Shown: positions 47,479 to 59,234 of the stretch, one piece after another | Numbering within the stretch: position 1 is the first letter of the stretch | Layout of the letters: every line of letters starts with the position of its first letter | Origin: Paragonimus westermani | Lineage: Eukaryota; Platyhelminthes; Trematoda; Plagiorchiida; Troglotrematidae | Length of the DNA: 64,000 nucleotides | Direction of reading: 5' to 3' | Assembly (NCBI GenBank): GCA_008508345.1 | Contig: QNGE01003650.1 | Span: forward strand, 1-64,000 | The notes under the pieces: model-generated | The model's input: the letters and a program-made list of their open reading frames with translations, nothing else | The model's database searches: none | What the model was told of the DNA's origin: nothing | Program-made: the position numbers and the translations under genes

Positions 47479-47892
47479 CCGGTATGAAGTGAAGTACCTG
47501 TGGTGGAAATCTACTCGATTCACCGCTAATCCAAACCCTGACGCAACAGAAGATCTGATAAACGGCCAATCCAAATATCGCGTTGAAGATACAACATAAG
47601 GACTGAACAAACGGTCCTAGTGTTGCGCCTTCTGTTATTCGCCAATTTGTTTGTTCTATACTCCACCAAGTAACATACAGTTTATGGATTTGCATGTGCT
47701 AGTACGATCAGCCAACGACAGACTGTGAGTTCTTTAATACTGTTGTACATCCATAAATTCGTCATCCAAACTCATGAATAACAACTGCATACTGCTACGA
47801 GTACCAGGTCTTCTTATTAGTTGCGTGAGAGTTTTCAATTCAATTACGATTTCTAGGGCTATTGGAAGTCCCTAATTCCGAGTATTACAGTA
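47479..47892. mobile_element. Unidentified ~410-bp insertion in integrase
   Basis: Integrase similarity stops near 47478 and resumes at about 47893 (Pro-Leu-Val-Val-Leu-Gly-Ile-Arg). In related elements these parts are only about 20-30 codons apart, so nearly all of this block is foreign. I see no terminal repeats, tRNA-like boxes or coding capacity. Boundaries are approximate. Confidence 0.6.
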
Positions 47893-48459
47893 CACCCTTT
47901 AGTAGTTTTGGGCATCAGAAACACACTGAAGGTTGACCTCCAGTGCACATCAGCAGAACTTGTCTATGGCTGTACACTGCGTTTGCCCGATGAATTTGTT
48001 TCACCTCCTCCTCCAACTTCTCCCCTTCCTCCGAACTTTGCTTCGACAATGTCGCAATACATGCGGCAAATTCAGCCCACACCCCCTCGCGAACAGAACA
48101 GGCCAGTGCACATGCACAAGGATTTGGCCACTTGTTCACATGTACTCGTCCGCTGCGACGATGTACGTAAGTCGCTGCAATCATCTTACTAGGGCCCCTT
48201 CAATGTGCTTCGACGAACGTCAAGGCACTTCAAAATCCATCGTAATGGTCGTCGTGACACCGTTTCCACTGATCGCCCCAAAGTCGTCTATGTAGATGAC
48301 GATATCACCCGAGTCCCTTCGCAGCCATCCGTGGCAGCTCCCGCCCCGACACGGTCCTCTTTGACAGTAGCCTCCACGCCACCTGTCTCGCGTCAAACGC
48401 GATCAGGACGTCACGTCCGCTTCCCAACACGTTTTGTAGACATTGTTTATTATACATAG
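47893..48459 (+). pseudogene. Gypsy integrase C-terminal domain
   Basis: Starts with Val-Val-Leu-Gly-Ile-Arg and Ala-Glu-Leu-Val-Tyr-Gly, followed by a Pro-rich spacer. Lys-Asp-Leu-Ala-Thr-Cys-x-His-Val follows, then, after a stop at 48190, Gly-Pro-Phe-Asn-Val-Leu-Arg-Arg and Asp-Thr-Val-Ser-x-Asp-Arg. This is the GPF/chromatin-interacting tail of CsRn1-type integrases. The reading frame ends at 48459 after a Ser/Thr/Pro-rich stretch with Gly-Arg-His-Val-Arg-Phe-Pro. Confidence 0.88.
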
Positions 48460-48938
48460 TTGTTTCTTCTTCCTCAATAACCTTCTCATTTAAGAAATTA
48501 AAAAACGCAAAACAACAAAAAAGAACACTGTGTACAATAATACGTGCTGTTAAACCGCTACCGGGAGATTACATGGCGAGCCTGTATATAATTTTCGCTA
48601 GCCAGATACTTGTTTTCTCTTTACGTTTCAGGTCGCGCGCAGGTCACCGGGGGAAAGCACATTCCTATCTGTCATTGCAGCAGTGGGGAAAGCCTACCTC
48701 ACATCTTCTTCTCTGGGTTTTGGTGGGTTGGGTATTCCGCTCCGACAGCGCCACCTTTAGGGACGCATGGACGACTCCCGATATTGCAAGCAGACTAAAG
48801 CCTCTTTAACATTACCAACTTTCTTCAACGCAACATATGTAGCTGTTTTTGAATTTGCCTACTCCCCACGGTAACTGCAGTGCTTCTAACTCCCTGCCCT
48901 TTTGTTTTTGTCGAAGAATTTCAAGCTTGAAGCCTTCT

Positions 48939-48950
48939 AGGGGGGACCTC
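48939..48950 (+). promoter_or_regulatory. Polypurine tract for plus-strand priming
   Basis: AGGGGGGA sits 4 bp before the TGTAGAGA start of the 3' LTR. A purine run in this place is the expected primer for plus-strand DNA in LTR elements. Confidence 0.75.
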
Positions 48951-49246
48951 TGTAGAGACACTCTTGGTTTGCCATGTTTTTCAGCCACTGCTATTTATTT
49001 TCATTGTTGGCATTATTGATATTGTTTGGTTGCATGTCTGCATCCTCTCGTTTGTTCGACTGTCCAAGGTCGCATTAATTAGAAATTCCGGTCGCTTGCT
49101 AGCTCTGATTTCGGTCGTGCTTCACTTACGGTTCATTTTCCCAGCCTAATGGCAATAAACGCCGTCGTCCATTATTTCGGTTTTCCGGTTTAACTATTGT
49201 GGAGAACAGGACGGATATAAACATAGAAACGTTTCAGTTCTCTACA
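48951..49246 (+). repeat. 3' LTR (296 bp)
   Basis: Begins TGTAGAGA and ends TCTCTACA, with an AATAAA at 49155-49160 as a possible polyadenylation signal. The first 98 bp match the partial 5' LTR with few differences, so the insertion may be comparatively young although the body is badly broken. Confidence 0.85.
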
Positions 49247-50380
49247 AGAGGGAGAACATAGCCTAAGATACATCTACACAAGTGATGATGCTTTCAAGCT
49301 AATCCGTCGTTCGTTTACATCTAGTTGGTCACAGTTAACAGCACTCCCAAACTCGGGCTGGGTAATGGCTGATGATGAGGACAAGTGACTACCAGGTGGA
49401 TGGACTAGTTCCAACTGATAACCATAAATTAACAGTGTTGGTGTGCGCATGTAGAAAAGAACACGTAAGTACATAAACAAAACACGTGGAGCCAAATTAA
49501 CACATGTAAAGCAGCAAATTTGTAATCGATTCGCGCCATTGTTTCAGTTCACTGAGACTGTCAGAATGAACCTAATTTATTTGTGCACAAGTTTCAGGAG
49601 GAACAAGATGTGATAGGACCATAAAATAGTAAGAAGCATCGTTATTCAGTTGAGATCAAACGGGAACATAAAAATGAACGAGGGGGCAAACGCATTTGGG
49701 CTAATTCATTGGAGGGCGAGAATTACCAGTAATAAAGGACTGGACACAACGGAGCTAAGTGACTGACTACCTGATAACTAGTAAAACTAGAGGCCCGGTG
49801 AAAACTAGAGAAATGGAAACGGTAGGCTCTATTTTAAACCGCCAAGAAGACAAATAGGAATGCACTCGATTTCACCTGAGGGTTGTCAATGTTACGAACG
49901 TACAAATAATGTATGAAAACAGATATGCAGCCAAGAGACAATTATCCACAAAGCAGCCAAATATAACACACTGTGTAGTCGGTTAACTCTCTCAGCGAAA
50001 GCACAGATTCCTAACAGATTCAACTGCACACAAACCAACGTACACAAGTAAAAACTCCGTGGCTCAGGAACATCCATTTTCCAGCAGGGAAAAAATTACA
50101 CAGGAACAAGTTAAGAAGGATCAGCAACCGGTTGACATACAGATCTGCTAGTCAGGAGTGTATCACACGAAATACAGTGGAAACAAATCGATAAATTAGT
50201 GAAAAATGAGTAAAATAGAATGGGAACGTACACGGTGATCAAATTGCAGTCCGAACTGTCGCTCCAGTTGGGAGAGGAGACTGGATTTGCAACTGGAATA
50301 GAGCATGCGACTTTTCACAGAGCTCTGGTAACCCGAGATGGAATGCATGAAGACTGGATGAAAGAAGTGTGAAACAATTA
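49247..50380. other. Unassigned, A-rich plus strand
   Basis: Nothing recognised. 49500-50380 is A/purine-rich on +, which makes the minus-strand frames Phe/Leu/Cys-rich. Confidence 0.45.
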
Positions 50381-50445
50381 ATCATCATCATCATCATCGT
50401 CATCATCTTCATAGACAGCAATACATCAGTGGTTCACACCAGTAA
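50381..50445 (-). mobile_element. LINE 3'-terminal fragment with ATC/GAT tail
   Basis: 'atcatcatcatcatcatcgt' is followed by 'agcaatacatcagtggttca', the reverse complement of the LINE 3' end (compare 7700-7745 and 61020-61048). A very short 5'-truncated insertion on the minus strand. Confidence 0.75.
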
Positions 50446-51116
50446 TCACCACATGGGCATTTAAACCACGCACAACGCGAACGAAGACAGCACCTAGACT
50501 GCATACAGGCAGTGATAAACGAGAGTACAATTCCTCAAGATCAGCATTAAATAATACAGACCTCTGATGTACGATAAGCTGTTCTAGAAAAAAAAACGCT
50601 CGACTAAGGGACTATAGAAACTAAATTTGGAAACATATGTCCTAGTACTCATTTACTATCAGCATGTTAACACCAGCTAACTTCCCTGGAAGATGAACCC
50701 GAATGAACTACTCATGCTTAAATGTGGACAACACCAAAATATACCACAACACCGCTCCCCACAGAAACTAGCGGGACTCAGATGTAGAGTGAACACGTGC
50801 ACACCTCGACAACCAGCTGGCTTAGACTGCGAGGTCTAGTTACCATGCAAATACATTACCCCAAGACAAGTTGGCGAATGGATGGAGGTGTGACGAATCA
50901 CAACCCCCTGTCCTCCCAGATCAGGAGGTCGATCGTCAAGTGCCATCTGCTTCCCGAGAAAAAAGCACCAGTTCTAGTGCACCACTACCAACCCGCTGAA
51001 TTGATGTGTGGATTTTTCAGCCAGATGTTTGGTTCACAACCCAACTCGTTGTTCTATCTACGCCTATTCGTTCTGGCAGTGTCTCAGAACACACTCAGCC
51101 ATGAATATCCACAACT
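50446..51116. other. Unassigned; right part may be LINE 5' region
   Basis: 50446-50790 is A-rich with nothing recognised. From about 50790 the composition changes and a 108-codon frame (50797-51123) leads into the endonuclease ORF. This could be the LINE 5' untranslated or ORF start region, but I have no second copy to compare with. Confidence 0.35.
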
Positions 51117-52108
51117 TTGTTAACTTCATACTGTATCGACCGTCTTACAATGCAAACCGGGTCGTCCCACGTGACGCATACGACCGGAAGGATGGACGGG
51201 AACATACTACTCCTGCTGACACGTCCTCCACTGCCTTACGCAATTCAACTCTCAGATTTCCTTAAGCATCCGCTCCCAGTAGTTACTACACAGACTCCAC
51301 AATTCCTGCAACTATTCATGATACCGATATCCCGGTATGCCACATTTCTCAACACCCAGCCCCATTGTCCCTTACCCAGAATATCAGTTAATATAGGTGC
51401 TTTCAACGTTCACACTCTGAAACAGATAGATCGACAGGTCATTCCCGCCCAGAGATCAGACTCACCGGAGAGAGAGAGAGAGAGCTACTGCATTTCACAG
51501 GCGCGAGGACTGGACAGTTGTCCATGGATCGAACTGACGGCACCCAAAGTGTCTACTAAGTACCGGTTCCACACTTCGGGTGATTGCACGACTACCGCTA
51601 TCGGTCAGGCTATAGCTATAATAACCGCAGTCGCATCAGCAGATTGGATTCCCGTTAGCAGCAGGCTCTTTAGTGCCTGCCCGGTAGTCTCTTATGACCT
51701 ACTCTGGACGAAATTGTCAGAAATCTTTGCGTTGGGCCCGCTCGTGTACCAACAGACGGCAGTGCCAGCGTTGTGCAGGGTACCTCCTACTGGGATCTGG
51801 TTGCTCCCCTTCGATCGATACATAGTGCTGAAATAAAAGTTTTGGGTGGGGATATGAACGACCAAGTCGGCCGAATAACCGAAGTCGAGTATCCTTTAAC
51901 TGACAGGTTTGGACTGACATCACATGGTCCAGACAACAGTGAACGATTGTTTCGATCATACACCCAGCATAGATTACTACAAAACACTGGAGAACCATCA
52001 AAAGTACTCATAAAATGCTGGTGTGAATCCCCCACTTGGTGGAAGACTGTTTTGGTCCATCCTGACGACTGGGTGTTAATGGTTAGCAATTGTCAGGCAA
52101 CACTGTAA
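51117..52108 (+). pseudogene. LINE AP-endonuclease domain, frameshifted
   Basis: A 239-codon frame (51117-51836) enters the endonuclease domain at about 51390 with Asn-Ile-Gly-Ala-Phe-Asn-Val-His-Thr-Leu. It continues through Ser-Gln-Ala-Arg (Ser-Glu-Ala-Arg in the family, so the catalytic Glu is Gln here), Ile-Glu-Leu-Thr-Ala-Pro and Thr-Ser-Gly-Asp. Near 51780 it shifts to a second frame with Val-Leu-Gly-Gly-Asp-Met-Asn-Asp-Gln-Val-Gly-Arg, carrying the Gly-Asp-x-Asn motif, and Asn-Ser-Glu-Arg-Leu. The Ser-Asp-His end is missing. This nuclease nicks target DNA for reverse transcription. A GA repeat at 51468-51484 disrupts the region before the Glu. Confidence 0.78.
51468..51484 (+). repeat. 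GA dinucleotide microsatellite
   Basis: About eight GA units inside the endonuclease ORF, translated as alternating Glu and Arg where family members have a Leu/Cys-rich segment. Probably slippage in a decaying copy. Confidence 0.85.
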
Positions 52109-52284
52109 CCTTGCGGGTTTAATGAGATCAGTGATCTCGACTTGTCTCGGAAGTCCTAATCGCGGGGTTATCGATTGGAGTTAACAGGACAGTTGCTGTG
52201 TCTCCTCTCGAGACGATCGGGCAACCTGATCATTGCCCACAAGCGAAAGTGGTTGAACGTTCAGATGTGATACTTCGGTCGTGC
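52109..52284. other. Short unassigned spacer
   Basis: Separates the LINE endonuclease fragment from the SINE-A copy. Nothing recognised. Confidence 0.4.
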
Positions 52285-52505
52285 CTAATGTGAGGTCAAC
52301 GGTGCAGTGGTCAACACGGTTGCCTCATGAACGTGTGGCCGGAATTCAAATCCCGGCCGTGGCAAGGATATGCACTACTGACGAGCTCTAATGAGAGTGA
52401 AACTCGAGTCTAGTGGTTCTTTTCGAAAGAGGCTGGCTGAGAAGTCTATCTGAATGCGAAAGCTCCGATCAAATGTGGGTGATGTTCAACTTGAAAATAA
52501 ACCAA
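52285..52505 (+). repeat. SINE-A, best copy
   Basis: tRNA-like head: A-box-like 'gcagtggtcaacacggttgc' and B-box-like 'ggaattcaaatccc', with 'ggccg...cggcc' able to pair around the T-loop. Then 'gcaaggatatgcactactga', 'gagctctaa' and the tail 'gaaagaggctggct...gttcaacttgaaaata'. Other copies or fragments lie at 12890-13020 (-), 17975-18068 (-) and 32338-32407 (-). It lies between two LINE fragments on the same strand. Confidence 0.7.
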
Positions 52506-52784
52506 ATCTCCGACTACTCATCAGTAACGCTGTAAACAGTAGGCGCTATATCGCGCTCCACCAGATGATTTAGAGCGCGTTTTATGGCCTCAAAATGCTT
52601 TTGGAAGACCTCTGTGACTACATAGATTCAGTGTTGGATAATGAAATTATGGAGGTTGTTGACTGTTTTGTGTAATTAGGAAGTTGTATCGGCAACGAAG
52701 AAGGTGTAGGTAAGTTCACGCCAACAAGGCTAGGGTGCTATTAACTAACCCAAGGGATACCCATACCTCCGGCCTGACGCCTTC

Positions 52785-53755
52785 TCGCTACGATAGGTGT
52801 ATGTGTTTGATCGTATGCACCGCTTGGCACCAACTAATATGCAACGGTCGGGTTAGAGAACGGCTATTTGTTAATGAATGTCACATGAAGGTACTTTTGT
52901 TCGATCTTCAAATATGCACAGACTTGGACCACCAGGCCGTGTACTAAGGTTATCAGCCGATCGTGTCATGGCGAACATCTTTTGTGGGTGCCGCGGCCGA
53001 ATGTCGTGCGGTGGATAATTGATAATCTGGCGTAGAAAAAAGTCATTCACCAGAGGTTTGGCAACTGCAGTATTGCGAAAAGGCGTTCAGTAAAACAGTC
53101 TTTGTTGTCCAACTCGCTGATAATCATGCTACCGTGCTCTCGCGTGCATGAATCGGAATTCCGATCCACAACACCCCCGGTTTTCGCCCACACGTCGTGT
53201 GCACTTTGACCCGGTTGGTGTGTGTGTCACGCCTTCCCTCAGAGTATTTTCGCCTGCCACCTCTCATCCGTTGGTCTGATCCAGTTGAGCAATGGCTTAT
53301 CCGGTCGCCTATGCTGTCTCCGATTCGTTCTCTGTGGACTTTTGGACGTATCTCCCCGCCCCACTGAGGTATTCCACCGAGAGTTAGAATAGCAGCACCT
53401 CCGCTTTGATGATCCACCACAGTGAGACTGGTTCATTTGCCGGACTAGACGCTTTGCATGAGATAGTGGCTAGCCGGGGTCAGTGGGGCGAGTGTCATCG
53501 CTGTTTGGCTGAAACGTCTGTTAAATGTGTTCAATCAATGAAAACCAGAAGGACGACGTCTTGCGCCAAAGGCTTAGATAACATTTACAGCTCGGTTGTT
53601 TGGTTGCAGAATGTGGACACTGGTGGTGACTGATCAAATTTGGGCATAGTTGTTTTTTATATGTATGTCCTCCTACTCATTCGTTTTTTCCTTGTTCAGG
53701 CTCCTCTTTTCTAACATGGTTGTATGACAGTTAAAAACGAGCGGGAAACACTTAT
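52785..53755 (+). mobile_element. LINE C-terminal/3' UTR fragment split by repeat X
   Basis: 52785-53067 aligns with the LINE C-terminal domain: Tyr-Asp-Arg-Cys-x-Cys-Leu, Trp-His-Gln and Arg-Glu-Arg-Leu-Phe correspond to residues in the intact frame at 60363. The LINE then breaks off at 'gcaactg' and resumes at 53427, with 'ggtcagtggggcgagtgtca' and Cys-Leu-Ala-Glu-Thr-Ser-Val-Lys before the stop. The eroded 3' UTR ends near 53755. The block between is repeat X. Orientation matches the endonuclease fragment at 51117, so both could belong to one ancestral insertion. Confidence 0.72.
53068..53426 (+). repeat. Dispersed repeat X, uninterrupted copy inserted in LINE
   Basis: About 359 bp matching the split copy at 8040-8147 plus 9979-10206 from end to end. 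ACTG at 53064-53067 and 53427-53430 flanks it and may be a 4-bp target duplication. No terminal inverted repeats or pol III boxes seen. The minus-strand 98-codon frame is not conserved in the other copy. Confidence 0.7.
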
Positions 53756-56700
53756 TTCTATGTCTGATGCTGCAGACGATGAGCGATCCCTATTTAGGTG
53801 GTGGGAGTTAGGGTTCAGTTAACTTGCTACTGATTAGGTGGTTCATTTTAAGAGAATCTGACTGATTTTATGAGAAGCCAACCTGCGCGTTTGCTAGAAC
53901 TGCACACCCTCAATACAAGCAGAATACCTGCGTCTTGTATATAGTGCTTCATGATCCACCGCGTAACAAGCGGTTTGCTTGTCTAGGCCGACACAAAACA
54001 ATGCGACGGGGAGAGCTGCCGAAGTTGACTGACCGTCAGAAGAAACGTCCTCAACTAACTTAAGGCGCCAATTCTCCGTTGCAAAATGCAAAAGTTAACG
54101 TGCAGTGCACTTGAACACGGGCATCGGTTGTAATGATATGGCGTTGTTATGGTTTAAAACAATAGTGAAAGTTAACCAAACAGGACACCCTGACAAAAAG
54201 TGATGGAGAAAAGATGAACTAATTAGTCACCCTGTCTAGGTAAAATAAGGACAAAAGCTGTTGTGGCAGAAATAAATCTTTAGCTAAGCAGAACAACAAC
54301 AGCCAACTGAATAACACAGATGGAAGCACAGATGAGCGATTGGGAGAAGAGGTTGGAAACGGTAGGACTATTAAGAATAAAAACTGCTGTCTTTATAAAA
54401 CGACGTGGTATATAAATCACTCACGAAGCGACGCATTCATTCGGCCACCATGTTCATATCTAAATCGGTATACATGGTAACGACCTTCATTCTCCGGAGT
54501 CTGCTGAACAATGCGGTGGGGCTCAATCCGTTTGCAACAACACGCAGCAGTGATTTTCTCATGTTCACTGTCAATCATCTGGGCAGAGGATACAAAAAGG
54601 GAAAGAAATAGGGTAGTACCGGGAATAAATGCTCCACACTAAGACAAACTATCAAAGCACAGTGATAAGAAAAAATGACAGGTACGACGAAATGTTCGGA
54701 GAAGAAACGTCACACGAGTAGTAAACGAATACGCTGACGTACATTCAGATTACCAAGTTAAACAGGTCATACTCGTCATATGGCAATTAACCACTTGATA
54801 GTTCTTATTTTTCGGGATGGTTCATAGCTAAAGGAAATAATAATATGGCATTAGTCTTATACTAAGTCATTTTTTTACCCACTGTCTTTCTTGAAAGTCC
54901 CATTTTGTTTGTCCGCCTACCTCTCACCCCATGTCTTACACATTCCGCGAACGTTTAAAAAGAATCCAGCTTCCTGCTTACAAACCACAATATATTTGCC
55001 GTCATATGATACGCAAGGTCACACAAAATGTCCTAGACTGAGAACGACCAAGCCATCCAAACCCACATAACAGTTGCGGAAACTGAGCAGGAACTTTCCA
55101 TTGCCCGATTGACGATCGAACATCGTTAACAGTGAGCTAATGCGGGTTCTTTCACCATGCGTGAACAAAAAGCACACGCATTAGACCTCTTTCCGTTTAT
55201 TCTTTTTAAAACTGGAAGTTGGTTTCAGTTCCTCTATTTCGCATACACCTTTTAAGTGAGTAGATGATGATTACGGATTAATTAGGCTGCTGATGTGCTG
55301 CTTTCCCGACGATGAACGTGATCAACAGATAACCACCAGCGAAGAAGGCTTAAATGCCACGCAACCAACGAAAGAAAAACCTCAATTCACAGGTAGAAAA
55401 GAGAGGGTAAATTCATGCATAACCCCACATGTCTAAAATCAATCAATCGAGTTGACAATAAGGTAATAGTGACAAGGCAACTGGTTCTCTACAACACTCA
55501 ATACCCCGCTTTGCGAAGTGTTTTATCCCATTACCAAACTACCCAAAGGAACTCCGGTAACCTCCTACATTCAGCTAAATGCTGCGTGAATAACGCGAGC
55601 CCACAGGCCGTGAGGAAGGCGTTATCTACATTGGTCCTCTTAATGTAGGTGGCAATTCGGATGAGATTAAATATTGTACAGCAAAAGGCTAGATGGTGCT
55701 GACCAACATAAATCATCTGTGGCGCCGATAAATCAATTTCCTAGTGAATGATCGAAAGCAGTACGGACAGTCCTTTTCCTGTTCAACACGTGTGGAGTTC
55801 GTTTACACAATGTCTATTTCCATTCATCGGCACCTCCGAAGCATTAGCAGTAGGTAATGGGAATACTACACATAAAGGTGACAAGTGGCCAGTGTAGGTT
55901 CGGAGAGGTAGCCTGCCGACCACTCGGTGTAATATAATACCGTTTCGAAGGTAACGTTGGCTGTGACATGCCACACGCATGCTAGTCAACGGTTTAACAT
56001 ATCTTGCCGTTGGAAGCCATAGTCTAGTCCGTGTATGAACTGAATGCTTTAACATCAAAGCCGACTTTCAAAATAATTTCCAAAGGACAGCGAGCCTACT
56101 TGAGTTGAAACAATGTCAGACAATACGTGAATTTGTGACTAACGACGCTGATGTTGCGAATCATTGTGATTCGCACACCAGTTTCTTTCCGCTTAAGAGT
56201 AGATCAACACTGCAATTGTTATTAATCCCTACGTCTGTATCCCCTTCTTATGGCTGTCATAACGCGGATGTCAATCAACTTGCTCACGTCACGCTTTGGG
56301 CCAGTTAGCAAGGGGCGTACAGTGAGACCGATGATCAGTTAACACCTTAATTAGATAGAGAAACCAACTGTCTACCCATCACTAAAGAGTTAACGAGCGA
56401 GGTTGTTTGAGCCTCAACCAAATATCCGTCTTCTAACCACATCACTGCTTGCTTGACCACTGATGTCACCGTTGTGTTAGAACGCACCAACACTTCGAAC
56501 GAATGTTCTGATCAAATATTCTAGACGCCACACCGACTGTACATGACGCACGATTTACGATACGGTAAGACAAGACAACAGAGAGGACAAGGACAGCAGT
56601 CTACCAGTAGCGTACGTATTCATTCGAACCTTAGACCTGGCAAGACCAGCGAAAATACGACCATATTTATATATGATTGTGAACTCCAATGCCTGGTGAT

Positions 56701-59234
56701 GGTGGGGACAATGATTCAAATAAACATGGAAGCTGTACCTCATGAATGGCACAAGACACGTCACATCTGACTCCAGAGTCCTGTTTTTAAGGTTAGGTTT
56801 GCCCGGTCGTCGGGTTGAAGTTGGGAATTGCACTTACCTACAAGTGTTCTAAAAGTCCTCAGTGTTACAATGATAATGATAGATTTACAGTTGCAAACGG
56901 CACTCATTTGTTGACCGAAGTACGGAATTTTATCCTGACTTCAAATTGTATCATTCGTTTTGAGACATTTTCACAGATTTTGTCTCACGACTCTGAGAGA
57001 ACAAAATACCCAACGGAAACATTATGCAGTCATTAAGTTGGTAATTAGGAAGATCACGCCAGAGGAAATCCACCGGCATAAAATGAATGTGTGCACAGGA
57101 CCGCCCTTCATGCTATACAGGCAACCATAGGGTCGCCGAGTTTCGCTGAAGACTGAACCTCAACAAATGACACATTCAGGGTAGTTTGCAGAGGTGGGGC
57201 ACACTGGAACAATCAATCGTGTGGAAGAGATGAGGGGAAAGCCAACGACGCAGCCTGTATAAACACAAATTCTAGGGATTGGTTTGGCTCCTGTGAATCG
57301 TACCAATTACGGAGTTCGACCGTGTTCGAGAAATATGCACGTTAAGTGACCCGAGCGCTGATGTCAACGGCGGAATAATATCAAATCCAAGATTCAGTCG
57401 GTGCAGGTGGGCCAAGAGCATTTTCAAGCAGTTAGTAGTCACTGGAGCTGAAGCATGGATTCACCACTGGGAATGAAACAAAAGAGCAACCCAAGCGAGG
57501 AAATAAAATAACCCCGCAGAACAAAAAGTTCAGCTCGGGGACAACAAATACATATCAGCTACCTTCCATGACAGAAAGAAGGTGTGGCAATTGACTGCAA
57601 GTCACACAAGCGCCTATTATATTTATTTTCTCTAATGACACAGCAGCTCAGTATGGAAACAGAAATTTGAGTGCCGGTGTATTGGTCCCTCAAGAAAACG
57701 TTAGAACTCGCATGGCTTAAATATCAAACATGACCATCTGCTAGCATGGATTCCAAGAACCTCCCATCTGGCCTATTCCCGAACATGATCTCTTGTGGTT
57801 TCAGGTGCTACTTGAATGGCCAGCGTACTTCTGACAAATGGATGAAAATAAGTAGGGAAGACTGATTGGACAGGCAACAGAAAAACAATCGTCAGATTTT
57901 CCGTAGTTAGACAGACCATATTAAAGGTGGGTTGCAGTCCAAAGAGACTGTAGTGAAAAATAAAACTGTCGTTTCCCAGTAAAGGATTCACTGTGTACCG
58001 GGTTGAAAGCATTCAGTGCACAGCTAGTGATGGTTTCAAAAACAAGGTGACATAGAGCCACTGATAGGATTTCAGTTAAATATTATTTGTTTCAGGACAA
58101 TCCTGCGCTTCAATGGAACATCATCTTACCATCAGAAACGAAGTGGCGCACGAAGTGAGTGAATATCTATGAGGAGCTGTTGGCTTCTGGCTTATCAAGC
58201 GAATCAGCAGTTGGCAGATCCGTGTTGGATACATGGGGGATGTACAGATGATAAGTATGGCAAGTAGCCAGTTCGTGCGTAATTTCGCTGCCATAGGACG
58301 TCCCTCCCCATGCTATAGTACGTGCGCCCATTCCACAGAACAACTAGAGTTGTTGATACACACACAATGCCCTTGTTATCGTAATCGTCCCTCCGACGTG
58401 CCCAAACATGCAACAACAGAATTATGAAGTCTCTTAACAGAAGACTATTGAGGCGGTGACGCGGAAATTATGCGGACGAAACGGTGGTCAACTCTCATTA
58501 GAAAAATGCACGCACCACTCAGAATTGGGCCTGACAGTCGAAGTGTGGTTTCAGAAATTCGAGAGACTCGTAGATTGAGCATATCAAGCAGGATTACGTC
58601 TGGAACATGAGGGTAGCACTGCGGAGGCTGGGTGCAGAAGAGCACGAAACCTAACAATTTCGGTTGATCTAAGAATCTTAGAGACCTACAAATTCTACCC
58701 AGAATGTTTGGCGAACAGCTCCCGTTGTCCGCAACCAAAGCATGAATTCATGAACTACGCATGAAATGTAAATTGAGAGAATAAACGATTCAACCTCCAC
58801 AACATGACCGGTGGTTAGTTCAAATGTTTAGTCTCCGCCTCTGAGTCGTTACATCAGAACGAAGGTGACCAGATGCGCATGATGAACAAAATCGAGTGGA
58901 GTACGAAAATAGCCCACCAAACACCGATGCGATGACGTCAGTGTCTAGTCAGCTAGAAAAGCGGCGATCCCATTATGAAACCGTCACCTACTAATAGATT
59001 ACTTGCTTACATACGAGCGGTTGCTTTCGGCAATTCGGATAAGGAAACAAGAATCATCGCCCAGGTTGCTATGCAAGAACCCGTAAGGACAACTGATACT
59101 GTAGAGAACGACGATACACAAAAGATTGTGCTCGTAAGAAACGTGAGCACGATAAACACGGCTAAAAGGGAAGTAAAAAAGATGCAATCGACCACAATGC
59201 AGTACAAACCCGTCATCGATAAGCCGCAATCTAA
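53756..59234. other. Unassigned non-coding stretch
   Basis: About 5.5 kb without a recognised gene or repeat. 54405-54611 has an ATG in a favourable 'ccacc' context but only 53-68 codons and no motif. 54100-54800, 57200-57700 and 58500-59200 are A-rich on +. 58975-59322 (+, 115 codons) runs into the antisense of the LINE and is not a gene. Confidence 0.4.

Larger units (their letters stand above)
46240..49246 (+). mobile_element. Ty3/gypsy LTR retrotransposon (CsRn1/Boudicca-like), internally deleted
   Basis: A plus-strand LTR element reduced to a partial 5' LTR, RNase H, integrase and a full 3' LTR. Gag, protease and RT are missing. The 3' LTR begins TGTAGAGA and ends TCTCTACA, a perfect 8-bp inverted repeat, and is preceded by a polypurine tract. 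The 5' LTR keeps its first 98 bp and then joins pol directly. Flanks are 'agat' (left) and 'agag' (right), so a target duplication is at most imperfect. A block of about 410 bp interrupts the integrase. The assignment rests on recognising the helminth CsRn1-type RNase H and integrase segments. It cannot move by itself. Confidence 0.88.

Noticed and set aside
50239..50421. Met-rich minus-strand frame
   Set aside because: The Met run is the translated ATG/CAT microsatellite tail of a LINE fragment.
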